DNA from: an uncultured Bacteroidales bacterium
GTDB taxonomy: Bacteria; Bacteroidota; Bacteroidia; Bacteroidales; UBA932
DNA length: 64,000 nt
Direction of reading: 5' to 3'
NCBI GenBank assembly: GCA_945948555.1
Contig: CAMFBM010000007.1
Span: 23,487 to 87,486, forward strand
Shown piece by piece: positions 28,725-37,854 of the stretch; the stretch's first letter is position 1; each line of letters begins with the position of its first letter. The notes beneath the pieces were generated by a model. It did not search any database, was not told the origin of the DNA, and saw only the letters and a program-made list of their open reading frames with translations. Position numbers and translations under genes: made by a program.

Positions 28725-30968
28725 ATGCTCCGACCAGGCAGATGTTTTCTTATGCTTGCAGCGGCAGGACTTTCTCTTGCCGCCTGCAGGCAGTCTGAAG
28801 TTCCCTCTTCAGAGACTCCTGACGGTTCTTTCGAGGTTTTGGCCGAAGGACTGCCTCAGGAGATGGATGACTGGGACTGTATAGTCTATTCTTTCAAGGG
28901 TGAAGACTGCGTGGGTGTGGCTGAAGGAACTTCCGGACGGCCAGCCACGGTGCTCACTCCCGGGGAGAGGATGAATGTCATCGCTTCAGACATGATGGAA
29001 AAATTTGTCATAGGGGCAAAGACGGAGGGACTTCCTCTGTCATCCTACTTTTTCTATCCCAAGGACACGGCCTCGGATTTGCCGGGGCTGTGGCATTGGG
29101 ACGGAAAGTCTTCTCAAGCCTATGCTTCGGCGGTGCCTCTGACTCTTTTTACCCCGTCGTTCACTATGACTGTCACGGGTGCTCCTCAGACTTTTGTCTC
29201 TGCCAGGACGACAATCGCAGGACTTGCGGACAGGATTTCCCTGCCGGGATGGACTCCTTCGGCAAAGGGAGATGGCTGGTCGAAGACCTTTGAGGTGACA
29301 GGAGAAACGCCTGAGACAGGGTCTTTCCTGATGCCGATGTGTGGGGATGGTGACTGGATTCTGCCGGTGGACCTGAAGATTGACGGCCTGGAAACCGACA
29401 GGATTGACATATCCCTCACCAAAGTTCTTTCCAAGGGATGCAGTCTCTCCCTTGAACTGGATTTCTCCAGATTCGAGACTGACGGACTTCTCGCCTGCTG
29501 GGTGAAAATGTCTTCCGCAGACTCTGCACAACCTGTAGTCTGGGGAAAGACGGTCCAGCTGAAGGAAGTCCTCAAAAAGAATATTCATTACAGCGTGAGC
29601 GTCCTTCAGAAAGACGGGCAGTGGAAGGAAGCCTTTGTGCACGATGCCCTTGTCTCGGATGCTCCGAACCATCACCACCAGATCTGGAATGACTGGGACA
29701 ACTCCAAGAGACTGCGCGACACTGCCAGTTTCGTGAATTTCACTGCTGATTTTGATTCTCCCGTGACAATCAGGGTGAAGAAACTCAGAGGATCCTACTC
29801 AAGCGTGAAAGTGCGCCCGACCCTCTCGGGAATCGTTCCGGTGACCGTGGATGCCAACACAATCGAACTCACCATACCTTCCTGGCAGGCCAGGAAGTTC
29901 TCCATTGAATATGACGGGGACCGTTTCCACAATCTGATGGTCCTGCCCGAGAAACCGGATCCGGACAGACCTGACCCCGAAAATCTCCCTTCAAATGTCA
30001 TCTACTACGGTCCCGGAGTGTGGAACCCGCAGTGGATTACCCTGAAGGACAACCAGACACTTTACATAGACGAGGGTGCCGTCGTCTATGCCAAAATCAA
30101 TTCGGTCGGTAACAACACGGCCATCAAGGGCAGGGGAGTGCTCTCAGGAGCACGTCTCCCCCACACTGGAGACAGATATGCCAGCGGCTACCAGATGATT
30201 GAAACCAATGCCACAAAAACCGGCACCCGCAACGGTTTCACGGTAGAGGGCATAACCGTCGTTGATTCTCCGAGCTGGACATTCTCGATTTACAGGACAA
30301 ACAATGTCAGAATCGAGAATACCAACATTATCTGCTGGATACTCAATGGAGACGGAATAGATTTCTGCTCCGTTGACGGCGGAACTGTAAAGGGTTGTTT
30401 CATCCGTACTTATGATGACTGCATTACCCTGAAGGTCAATCATCTTTCCCTTGATGATACCAAAAACATCACCATTCAGGACAACCTCATCTGGGCTGAC
30501 TTTGCCGGTGGCATCGTCGTTGGTCCGGAGAGCGGCTCAACACAGACCGGACGCATCCACGATGTGCTTGTTTCGAACTGCACCGTGCTTGATTATCCGA
30601 CAAAAAACAACGATTACTCCAATGACGACCGTGGAGGTCTGTGCATCAGCCAGTATCCTTCGGGCGGTACCACTTCCGGCACTATGTCAGACATCAGCTT
30701 CCAGGACATCGTCATTGACAACATCCGTCCGAACGGCCGGCCTGTTTCAGTCTGGCAGAAACCATCGCAGGGAGGCTGCCTGATGGAAAGGGTGAAGTTT
30801 TCGAACATATCCATCCTTTCGGACACAGGGTGCGGAATCTCTACGGTGGTCTCGAATGGAAACACAATCAAAGGCTTGGAAATCAAGAATGTAACCTACA
30901 ATGGGACGTTGATTCAGAACACTTCCAAATGGCTGGTCAGCGGTGATAATATAGAAATTGAATATTAA
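28725..30968 (+). CDS. GH28-like beta-helix lipoprotein with extra N-terminal domain
   Basis: A 747-residue lipoprotein (AAAGLSLAAC signal). Residues about 25-290 look like a fimbrillin/DUF5119-like beta-rich anchor. From about 305 a beta-sandwich (HHHQIWNDWDNSKRLRDT) leads into a right-handed parallel beta-helix (YYGPGVWNPQWITL, IKGRGVLSGARLPH). NGDGID (Asp about 543) and YDDC (about 564-565) have the 21-residue spacing of the catalytic aspartates of GH28 polygalacturonases (NTD...DDC). The GHG motif that carries the GH28 catalytic His is not seen; AGGIVVGPESG occupies its place. A GH49-like family is an alternative, since that group also pairs an N-terminal sandwich with a helix. It likely cleaves or binds an unusual glycan. 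A paralogue lies at 32791-34314. Confidence 0.7.
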   Translation: MLRPGRCFLMLAAAGLSLAACRQSEVPSSETPDGSFEVLAEGLPQEMDDWDCIVYSFKGEDCVGVAEGTSGRPATVLTPGERMNVIASDMMEKFVIGAKTEGLPLSSYFFYPKDTASDLPGLWHWDGKSSQAYASAVPLTLFTPSFTMTVTGAPQTFVSARTTIAGLADRISLPGWTPSAKGDGWSKTFEVTGETPETGSFLMPMCGDGDWILPVDLKIDGLETDRIDISLTKVLSKGCSLSLELDFSRFETDGLLACWVKMSSADSAQPVVWGKTVQLKEVLKKNIHYSVSVLQKDGQWKEAFVHDALVSDAPNHHHQIWNDWDNSKRLRDTASFVNFTADFDSPVTIRVKKLRGSYSSVKVRPTLSGIVPVTVDANTIELTIPSWQARKFSIEYDGDRFHNLMVLPEKPDPDRPDPENLPSNVIYYGPGVWNPQWITLKDNQTLYIDEGAVVYAKINSVGNNTAIKGRGVLSGARLPHTGDRYASGYQMIETNATKTGTRNGFTVEGITVVDSPSWTFSIYRTNNVRIENTNIICWILNGDGIDFCSVDGGTVKGCFIRTYDDCITLKVNHLSLDDTKNITIQDNLIWADFAGGIVVGPESGSTQTGRIHDVLVSNCTVLDYPTKNNDYSNDDRGGLCISQYPSGGTTSGTMSDISFQDIVIDNIRPNGRPVSVWQKPSQGGCLMERVKFSNISILSDTGCGISTVVSNGNTIKGLEIKNVTYNGTLIQNTSKWLVSGDNIEIEY

Positions 30969-30973
30969 ACAAT

Positions 30974-32794
30974 ATGAAAAAGTTGATGATGGCCGCGGCG
31001 GCCTTCCTTTGCGCCGTCTGCTGCTCTTCCCCCAATCCAGAGGACCTGTCAATTGTCCCGCAGCCGGGCGCAATCTCGCTCTCCGGCGGATGGTTCCGCA
31101 CAGACAGCACTGAATTCCGTGCGAATCCGATGGCCTGTGTCAACTTTGTCGATGACAATTCAATCCCTGCCGAGGGCTACAGGCTGACTGTCGGAAGACG
31201 GGAAATCACTGTAAACTGTTCAGATGAGGACGGAGCATTCTATGCTGTCCAGACCTTGCTGCAGATACTGACGGACAAGGGCCTGCCTTGTGTCAGGATT
31301 GAAGATGCTCCCCGCTTCCCTTACCGGGGATTCCATCTGGATGTTTCGAGGCACTTCTTTCCCAAGGAGGAGGTTTTCCTTCTTCTGGACCAGATGGCCC
31401 GCTACAAGATGAATTACTTTCACCTTCATCTGACCGACAACGGTGGATGGAGAGTGAAACTGGACCGTTACCCCGAGCTTACTGCAAAAGGTTCCTACCG
31501 CACTCAGAAAAGCTGGATTGAGTGGTGGGACAAGCAGGACAAGCGCTATCTTGACGAGGGTACTCCGAATGCCTATGGCGGTTATTACACCAAGGATGAA
31601 CTCCGGGAAATAGTAGAATATGCCGCTGCGAACCACATCGAGGTAATCCCTGAAATCGAATTCCCGGCACATTCCGATGCAGTTTTCATCTCCCATCCGG
31701 AGTTGTGCTGCAAGGGCAGGGCCTACACAAGCGGTGAATTCTGTGCCGGAAATCCGCAGACCTACGAATTCTTTGAAAATGTCCTCGACGAGATAATGGA
31801 GGTCTTTCCTTCTGACTACATCCACATCGGAGGAGACGAGGCCCGCAAGAAGGAATGGCCTCTCTGCCCGAAATGCCGTGCCCTGATGGAACGGGAGGGC
31901 ATCCCGGACTACGATGAACTCCAGTGCTATATGGTTGACAGGATTGAGGACTATCTCCACTCGAAGGGAAAGATAATGTGCGGCTGGGACGAAATCAGCA
32001 AAAACGAACTCTATCCTGAATCGGTGGTTTACTCCTACCGTGGTCAGGAATATGTCTCACAGGCAGCGAACAAGGGCCAGAAGGTAATATTCACCCCAGG
32101 GGCAGCCCTCTATTTCGACTGGTATCAGGACACTCCCCAGACCCAGCCCCGGGCAATGATAGGTTATTCTCCAGTCAGAAAGGTTTACCTTATGGAACCC
32201 CTTGCCGACACCCCGCAGAAGGCTCTTTTCAATGAGGAACTCATTCTGGGGAAGAAAATCGACAGGGAAATCGAATGGATTTGCTCAGAGGAGGCTGCCG
32301 GCAATCTTCTTGGAGTCCAAGGTTGTGCCTGGAGCGAGTTCATCGACGACTGTCAGCATCTGGAATATATGGTCTTTCCTCGTCTTCTTGCAGTTGCAGA
32401 ACTTGGCTGGACACCGTCACAGTTGCGCGACTGGGACTCATTCAAACGCAGGATGAATGCTCACGTCGTTTCTCTCCGCGCAATGGGACTGAACTGCTAT
32501 CCTCTCTCGGACAGGATTGACATCAGTTCCGACGTCTCCTCCTGCCGTGCCCTTGTCAGCCTGGAATGTGAAAAATATCCATCGGAAATCCGTTACACAA
32601 CCGACGGAAGCACACCTTGCTCTTCCTCTCCTCTCTACGAGAAGCCTTTCGAGGTGACTGAGCCCGTTCTTGTGAAAGCCTCCCGTTTTGAATCAGGTGC
32701 TCCTTTGGGTGTGGACTCCCTTGTTGTGAGGACGGATTCTTCTATGGTTGAATATTTCCCTTATGTAGAACCGGACCATTGGAAAAACCTATGA
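30974..32794 (+). CDS. Beta-N-acetylhexosaminidase, GH20, lipoprotein (PUL-1)
   Basis: A 606-residue GH20 with a lipoprotein-type signal (MKKLMMAAAAFLCAVCC). GH20b-like N domain to about 110; barrel with FHLDVSRHFF, HLHLTDNGGW, EIEFPAHSDA and the catalytic pair in HIGGDEARKK (Asp 288, Glu 289); then a short chitobiase C-terminal-type domain (YTTDGSTPCSSS). It lacks the terminal discoidin region present in the GH20 at 3060. It lies between the two GH28-like genes, and its stop overlaps the next start as ATGA (32791-32794), which implies coupled translation and matching function. Confidence 0.93.
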   Translation: MKKLMMAAAAFLCAVCCSSPNPEDLSIVPQPGAISLSGGWFRTDSTEFRANPMACVNFVDDNSIPAEGYRLTVGRREITVNCSDEDGAFYAVQTLLQILTDKGLPCVRIEDAPRFPYRGFHLDVSRHFFPKEEVFLLLDQMARYKMNYFHLHLTDNGGWRVKLDRYPELTAKGSYRTQKSWIEWWDKQDKRYLDEGTPNAYGGYYTKDELREIVEYAAANHIEVIPEIEFPAHSDAVFISHPELCCKGRAYTSGEFCAGNPQTYEFFENVLDEIMEVFPSDYIHIGGDEARKKEWPLCPKCRALMEREGIPDYDELQCYMVDRIEDYLHSKGKIMCGWDEISKNELYPESVVYSYRGQEYVSQAANKGQKVIFTPGAALYFDWYQDTPQTQPRAMIGYSPVRKVYLMEPLADTPQKALFNEELILGKKIDREIEWICSEEAAGNLLGVQGCAWSEFIDDCQHLEYMVFPRLLAVAELGWTPSQLRDWDSFKRRMNAHVVSLRAMGLNCYPLSDRIDISSDVSSCRALVSLECEKYPSEIRYTTDGSTPCSSSPLYEKPFEVTEPVLVKASRFESGAPLGVDSLVVRTDSSMVEYFPYVEPDHWKNL

Positions 32795-34314
32795 GGAAGA
32801 TTCTGACCCTTCTCCTGCTTCTGCCCTTGGTTTTGTCCGCGGCCTCCGGCCGTGGGACCGACTATGTCGTCGAAGTTGACCGCGGAGACGGTTTTGTTCC
32901 CGTAACGGTATATAAAGCCCTGTGTTCCGATTCTGCGGCTCATCATCCGGAAATCTGGAATGACTGGAACAACTCCAAGGCCCTGAGAGACACAATGTCC
33001 ATAGCCCTTGTGGAATGTCCCGGGGACTTTCCTCTCAGGTTCAGGGTCAGGCGCAGGGATGCCTTTTCAGATGTCCGCATTAGGCCTACTCTCTACGGTA
33101 TCACTCCGGAAGTGCTTGACAACCACACGGTTGAATTTGTGATTGATGAATATTCCCACAGAAAAATATCGGTTGAATTTGACGACGACCGTGCAACGAA
33201 CCTGTTCCTGATTTGCAACCTTCCCGACAGGAAGAAACCTTCTCCGGACGACCCTTCCGTGATTTACTACGGTCCGGGTGAGCATCGCGAAGGGAAGGTG
33301 ATTCTCAAGCAGGGGCAGACCCTGTATGTGGACTATGGTGCAGTGCTTTATGCCGCTGTCGAGATTCAGGGCAGCGACTGCAGAATCGCAGGCCACGGCA
33401 TCATCACTGGAGCGGAACTCCCTCACACAGGTACCCAGTGGGCCAGTGGCGAACTGCTGATTGAGTGCAACAAGGACCGTAGTCCGGGAAGGAGGAATCT
33501 TGTCATAGAGGATGTTACCATTATAGATTCCCCTAGCTGGACGGTTTCCGTTTACAATATGTCCGATGTCAGAATCGAGAATATCAACCTGGTCAACTGG
33601 ATTCTGAACGGAGACGGGATCGATGTGGTCTGCTCCCGGGACGTGCTCCTGAAAGACTGCTTTATCCGCTGCTACGATGACTGCATTACCCTGAAAGTCA
33701 GGCACAATGCAAAGCCTATGTCCGACCTTGAAAACATCCGGATTGAAGGCTGCCTCATTTGGGCAGATTTTGCCAGGGGTGTGGTGATTGGCCCCGAGGC
33801 AGGAAATGAGGCGGTTTCATCCGGAGCAATCAGGAATTGCACGGTGTCTTCCTGCATATTCCTGGAACACAACACAATTGCACAGAAGGACGATGTCCGC
33901 GGGGCTTTCGCCATCCATCATGTCAAGTCTCCGGAATGGAAGGAAGGCAGACCACCGCAGATGCAGTCCATAGTGGCGAAAAACCTTTATTTCGACCATC
34001 TCAGGCCCTGTTCGAGGGCAATCGTGATTGCACAGGATGAAAATTCTGTTCCGGGTTGTGTGATGTCTGACGTGGAACTTTCCTATATTTGTATCGATGA
34101 TGACGGAACTGCCGCTTCGGTTTTTGAAGCCAGGACTTTCCACAACAGGATTGACGGGCTGAAACTCAGTCATTTGAAGAGGAACGGCAAAGCTCTTTTT
34201 GCAAGCCCCTGCCGGGGAATTGGCAATCTTTCCCCAGACGGCAAAGTGGATTTTGCCACCCCGGATTCCTCCGTCGTCATCAAAGGAAACATTGACAACC
34301 TTGTTGTTGAATAA
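32791..34314 (+). CDS. GH28-like secreted beta-helix protein
   Basis: About 507 residues from the ATG at 32791 (MRKILTLLLLLPLVLSAASG, a signal peptide). The ATG overlaps the GH20 stop by 4 bases and is preferred over an in-frame TTG at 32779. It shares with the 28725 gene the sandwich motif HHPEIWNDWNNSKALRDT, YYGPGEHREG, ITGAELPHTG and NGDGID (about 274) with YDDC (about 295), the 21-residue spacing of GH28 catalytic Asps. The GH28 GHG histidine motif is again not evident (ARGVVIGPEAGN). It is the compact, periplasmic-type paralogue of the surface protein. Confidence 0.72.
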   Translation: MRKILTLLLLLPLVLSAASGRGTDYVVEVDRGDGFVPVTVYKALCSDSAAHHPEIWNDWNNSKALRDTMSIALVECPGDFPLRFRVRRRDAFSDVRIRPTLYGITPEVLDNHTVEFVIDEYSHRKISVEFDDDRATNLFLICNLPDRKKPSPDDPSVIYYGPGEHREGKVILKQGQTLYVDYGAVLYAAVEIQGSDCRIAGHGIITGAELPHTGTQWASGELLIECNKDRSPGRRNLVIEDVTIIDSPSWTVSVYNMSDVRIENINLVNWILNGDGIDVVCSRDVLLKDCFIRCYDDCITLKVRHNAKPMSDLENIRIEGCLIWADFARGVVIGPEAGNEAVSSGAIRNCTVSSCIFLEHNTIAQKDDVRGAFAIHHVKSPEWKEGRPPQMQSIVAKNLYFDHLRPCSRAIVIAQDENSVPGCVMSDVELSYICIDDDGTAASVFEARTFHNRIDGLKLSHLKRNGKALFASPCRGIGNLSPDGKVDFATPDSSVVIKGNIDNLVVE

Positions 34315-34327
34315 CGAATCATTTACA

Positions 34328-36652
34328 ATGAACAGATTGAAAACTATTGCCGTGGCCGGGGTGACGCTCGGAACAATTTCAGGTTGCGGCACTGCCATTG
34401 AACCGGCTCTCCCTTGCGACAGTGCAGTGGAGAAAAGAATTGAAGCAATTTTAGGGAAGATGACCCTCGAGGAGAAGATTGGTCAGATGACACAGCTGAC
34501 AATCGGGGTGATAATGGACGAGGAAAGGGAACACCTTGTGCCTGAACTGATGGACACCGTCTTCGGGAAATACAAGGTCGGCTCAATTCTCAATGTCATC
34601 GGCAACAGCGCGCCCCAGAAGGAAAAATATGTCCGCATCATCTCCGAAATCCAGGAAAAATCCATGAAGGAAATCGGAATCCCGTGCCTCTACGGTCTGG
34701 ATCAGATTCACGGCGCCTCCTACATAGCGGGAGCAACCCTTTTCCCTCAGGAAATCAATCTTGCGGCGACTTTCAGCAGAGAATATGCCGAGGATATGGG
34801 CCGGGTTACAGCCTACGAGACCCGAGCCGCTTTGGTACCCTGGACCTTCTCTCCGGTGATGGATCTTGGCCGCGAACCTCTCTGGCCCAGGATGTGGGAA
34901 AGTTTCGGAGAGGACACCTATCTCAACGCTGAACTTGCAAAGGCGACGGTGCACGGACTTCAGGGAGATGACCCCGGCAATGTGGACGGCAACCACATAG
35001 CGGCCTGCATCAAGCATTATATGGCCTATGGCGTCCCTGTGTCCGGACAGGACAGGACCCCTTCAAAGGTCAGTGATGCCGAACTCAGGGAAAAATATTT
35101 CGAACCTTTCAAACAATGCATCAGAAACGGAGCCCTTTCCCTGATGGTGAACTCCTCCTCCAACAACGGAGTGCCTTTCCATGCCAACCACAAGCTCCTG
35201 ACAGTCTGGTTGAAGGAAAATCTTGCCTGGGACGGAATGATCGTGACGGACTGGAATGACATCAACAATCTCTACTATCGCGACAGAATTGCCACCAGCG
35301 AGAAGGATGCTGTCAGGCTGGCAATCAATGCCGGCATCGATATGGCAATGGTACCTTCAACCTGGAAATTCTGCATCGACTTGAAGGAACTTGTTGAAGA
35401 GGGGGCAGTGGGTATGGACAGAATCGATGATGCAGTGCGTCGCGTTCTGAGACTGAAAATTCGCCTGGGTCTTTTCGAGAATCCGGTATGGGACACTGAT
35501 CGCTACACTGACTTCGCGTGTGAGGCCTTTTCGTCCAATGCCCTTGCAGCAGCCCTTGAGAGCGAGGTCCTGCTGAAGAACAACGGTGTGCTGCCTCTGA
35601 AGGGCACAGAAAGAATCCTTGTCTGCGGCCCGAATGCCAACTCTATGCGCTGTCTGAACGGTGGCTGGTCCTACACCTGGCAGGGAGATGCATCTGATGT
35701 CCACTCAAAGGATTACAACACGATTTACGAGGCTCTTTCCGGTCGTTTCCCAGGCCAGGTGACCTGGTGCCCGGGTTTGGAATATGCTCCGGAGAAAGGC
35801 GACAACTGGTACGAGGAAGGCGAGCCTGATTTCAAGACCCTGCTCAGGGCTGCTGCCGGAGCGGATGTCATAGTTGCCTGCGTGGGAGAAAGAAGTTACT
35901 GCGAGACACCCGGAAACTGGAAGGACCTGAACCTCTCTGCAAACCAGCAGGAACTTGTCAGGGTGCTTTCACGCACCGGAAAACCTGTTGTACTGGCCTA
36001 CAGTGGAGGCCGTCCGCGGGTCATCCGTGAAATTGAGCCGCTTTCCGACGCGGTTGTGGCATTGATGCTCCCGGGAAATTATGGCGGAGATGCTTTCGCC
36101 TCCCTTGTCGCCGGAGATGTGAACTTCAGCGGAAAACTTCCTTTCACCTGGCCGAAGTACACAGCCGGATATGCTCCGTACGACTACAAGGTCTCCGAGA
36201 ATGTGGCCACTATGGAAGGGGAGTACAACTACGACGCGAAGATGGATTCCCAGTGGCAGTTCGGTGAGGGATTGAGCTACACTTCATTTGAATATTCATC
36301 CCTCGTCTGCGACAGGACGGAGTTCTCCTCGGATGATGTCCTGACATTCACGGTTGATGTGAAAAATGTCGGAAACCGTGCCGGGAAGGAGGCAGTGCTG
36401 CTTTTCACAAGCGATATGTATGCAAGTGAAGTTCCCGATGTGCGCCGTCTCAGGGCATTCGACAAGGTTGCCGTCGAACCCGGGCAAACTCAGAAGGTTA
36501 CTCTCAGCGTCAAGGCCTCCGACCTTGCCTTTGTGGGGCAGGACGGCAGATGGCGTCTTGAAAAAGGTGATTTTCGTGTTGCCTGCGGCCCTCTCAGCTT
36601 GATTGTAAGATGCACTGAGGACAGAATCTGGGAAGAACCGGACATTCTTTGA
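34328..36652 (+). CDS. GH3 beta-glycosidase lipoprotein
   Basis: 774 residues from the ATG at 34328 (MNRLKTIAVAGVTLGTISGC, lipobox). The longer in-frame start at 34199 lies inside the previous gene and is rejected. GH3 barrel with GLDQIHGASYIAG, KHYMAYG and the nucleophile in MIVTDWND (Asp about 308); C-terminal sandwich (NGVLPLKGTERILVCGPNA); fibronectin III-like terminus (VKNVGNRAGKEAVLLF). The layout is closest to secreted beta-glucosidase-type GH3 enzymes, but GH3 specificity (Glc, Xyl, GlcNAc) cannot be read reliably. Same operon as the GH20 and beta-helix genes. Confidence 0.92.
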   Translation: MNRLKTIAVAGVTLGTISGCGTAIEPALPCDSAVEKRIEAILGKMTLEEKIGQMTQLTIGVIMDEEREHLVPELMDTVFGKYKVGSILNVIGNSAPQKEKYVRIISEIQEKSMKEIGIPCLYGLDQIHGASYIAGATLFPQEINLAATFSREYAEDMGRVTAYETRAALVPWTFSPVMDLGREPLWPRMWESFGEDTYLNAELAKATVHGLQGDDPGNVDGNHIAACIKHYMAYGVPVSGQDRTPSKVSDAELREKYFEPFKQCIRNGALSLMVNSSSNNGVPFHANHKLLTVWLKENLAWDGMIVTDWNDINNLYYRDRIATSEKDAVRLAINAGIDMAMVPSTWKFCIDLKELVEEGAVGMDRIDDAVRRVLRLKIRLGLFENPVWDTDRYTDFACEAFSSNALAAALESEVLLKNNGVLPLKGTERILVCGPNANSMRCLNGGWSYTWQGDASDVHSKDYNTIYEALSGRFPGQVTWCPGLEYAPEKGDNWYEEGEPDFKTLLRAAAGADVIVACVGERSYCETPGNWKDLNLSANQQELVRVLSRTGKPVVLAYSGGRPRVIREIEPLSDAVVALMLPGNYGGDAFASLVAGDVNFSGKLPFTWPKYTAGYAPYDYKVSENVATMEGEYNYDAKMDSQWQFGEGLSYTSFEYSSLVCDRTEFSSDDVLTFTVDVKNVGNRAGKEAVLLFTSDMYASEVPDVRRLRAFDKVAVEPGQTQKVTLSVKASDLAFVGQDGRWRLEKGDFRVACGPLSLIVRCTEDRIWEEPDIL

Positions 36653-36656
36653 CTCT

Positions 36657-37820
36657 ATGCTCCCGTTTCCGCGACTCCGCCTGTGCGCTCTGCTGCTGTT
36701 GTCCCTGGTTCTCTTTCCGGGGACATCCGTTGCCCAGCCGTCCATGCCTGACGGGTCCTCCAGCCGTTGGACTGACCCGCTCTTGCGCTTCGGCTACCCC
36801 TATTACAGCCATCTTTTCATCGACACAATCTACAGGGACAGCAACCCTCTGATTCCCTGCCAGAGTGTCTTTGACATCAGGATTGCCGCCCGGCTGGGTT
36901 TCCGCTATGTCGAGGCGAATCTCCACCCGACGGCTACCCCCGGCAAGTACCTTGTCATTCACGGCTACAGGGGTATGCTGGGCTACCAGGTCGAAGACCT
37001 CAATGGCAATTTCGCTCCCGAGGTGGTCATCAGCCAGACTCCTTTCGACACTCTGCGCACAAAGTACCGCTACCGTTCTTCCGATCCGCAATACCGCACC
37101 CCGATCACATCCCTCGAAGAATTTCTCCTCGAATGCCGCAGTTGTGGGGTCGCCCCTTTGATTCAGTATGTGGATGAAACCTCCCTGGAAATAATCCGCA
37201 GCATTATGGGCGACGACTACATCCTCTACGGCGGTCGCAGAAACCTCAGGCACAAGGGAATGATAATGGAGTACAAGTCCTTTCCCACCGTTGGGGAAGT
37301 GGTGGAGCAATGCCGCTATGTGGGAGCACCGTATATGTACTGTATGGGAAATGTCAGCGCATTTTCTGACGAACAGTTGAGGCAGATTGCTGCGGGAGCA
37401 CATTCCCACGGCTGTTATGTCGGTTTTGCCGGTTGCTACGAATCCCCGGAGACCTCCGCCCGCCTGTTTTCCCTCGGCTTTGACTTCTCTGCCTCCGGTT
37501 GGGACATCAATGAAATACGCCACGGCAATCTCTGCAACATTTCTCTTGAGAATAGTGTTTCCCTGGAACCCGGTGAACCATTGAAAATCAAGAAGAAACG
37601 CCTGCCGGAACTTTTCCTTTCGGGAGCCAGCCTGAGAATCGCCTTCAAGGGAACCCTTCACGTCAGGATGGGCAGTCACATCGACTCCGATTTCACAAGC
37701 GACGGCTCGACATCCATCCACCTGAGTACATATTTCCTTGAAGAAAGTCCCGATTTCAGCATAAGCGCCGTCGAGCCTACGGAAATAACATATCTCACCT
37801 ACAGGGTTTCTGAGTTTTGA
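36657..37820 (+). CDS. Secreted GDPD-like TIM-barrel protein
   Basis: A 387-residue protein with signal peptide (LRLCALLLLSLVLFPGTSVA). It resembles glycerophosphodiester phosphodiesterases: ARLGFRYVEANLHPT and KYLVIHGYRG recall the family's E-x-D and VxxHD strands, and PLIQYVDETSLE, GFAGCYESP and FSLGFDFSASGWDIN resemble later barrel strands. The canonical first HRG is not obvious and E-x-D reads E-A-N, so activity may be changed or lost. The last 90 residues form a beta-rich addition. It begins 4 bases after the GH3 stop. If active it would cleave a phosphodiester on the imported glycan. Confidence 0.5.
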   Translation: MLPFPRLRLCALLLLSLVLFPGTSVAQPSMPDGSSSRWTDPLLRFGYPYYSHLFIDTIYRDSNPLIPCQSVFDIRIAARLGFRYVEANLHPTATPGKYLVIHGYRGMLGYQVEDLNGNFAPEVVISQTPFDTLRTKYRYRSSDPQYRTPITSLEEFLLECRSCGVAPLIQYVDETSLEIIRSIMGDDYILYGGRRNLRHKGMIMEYKSFPTVGEVVEQCRYVGAPYMYCMGNVSAFSDEQLRQIAAGAHSHGCYVGFAGCYESPETSARLFSLGFDFSASGWDINEIRHGNLCNISLENSVSLEPGEPLKIKKKRLPELFLSGASLRIAFKGTLHVRMGSHIDSDFTSDGSTSIHLSTYFLEESPDFSISAVEPTEITYLTYRVSEF

Positions 37821-37854
37821 TAATATATTATTAAGAATATTAAATATACCGTAT

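Noticed and set aside
34199..34327. Longer GH3 start at 34199
   Set aside because: It would overlap the previous gene and push the lipobox signal peptide 43 residues inward; the ATG at 34328 puts the signal at the N terminus.
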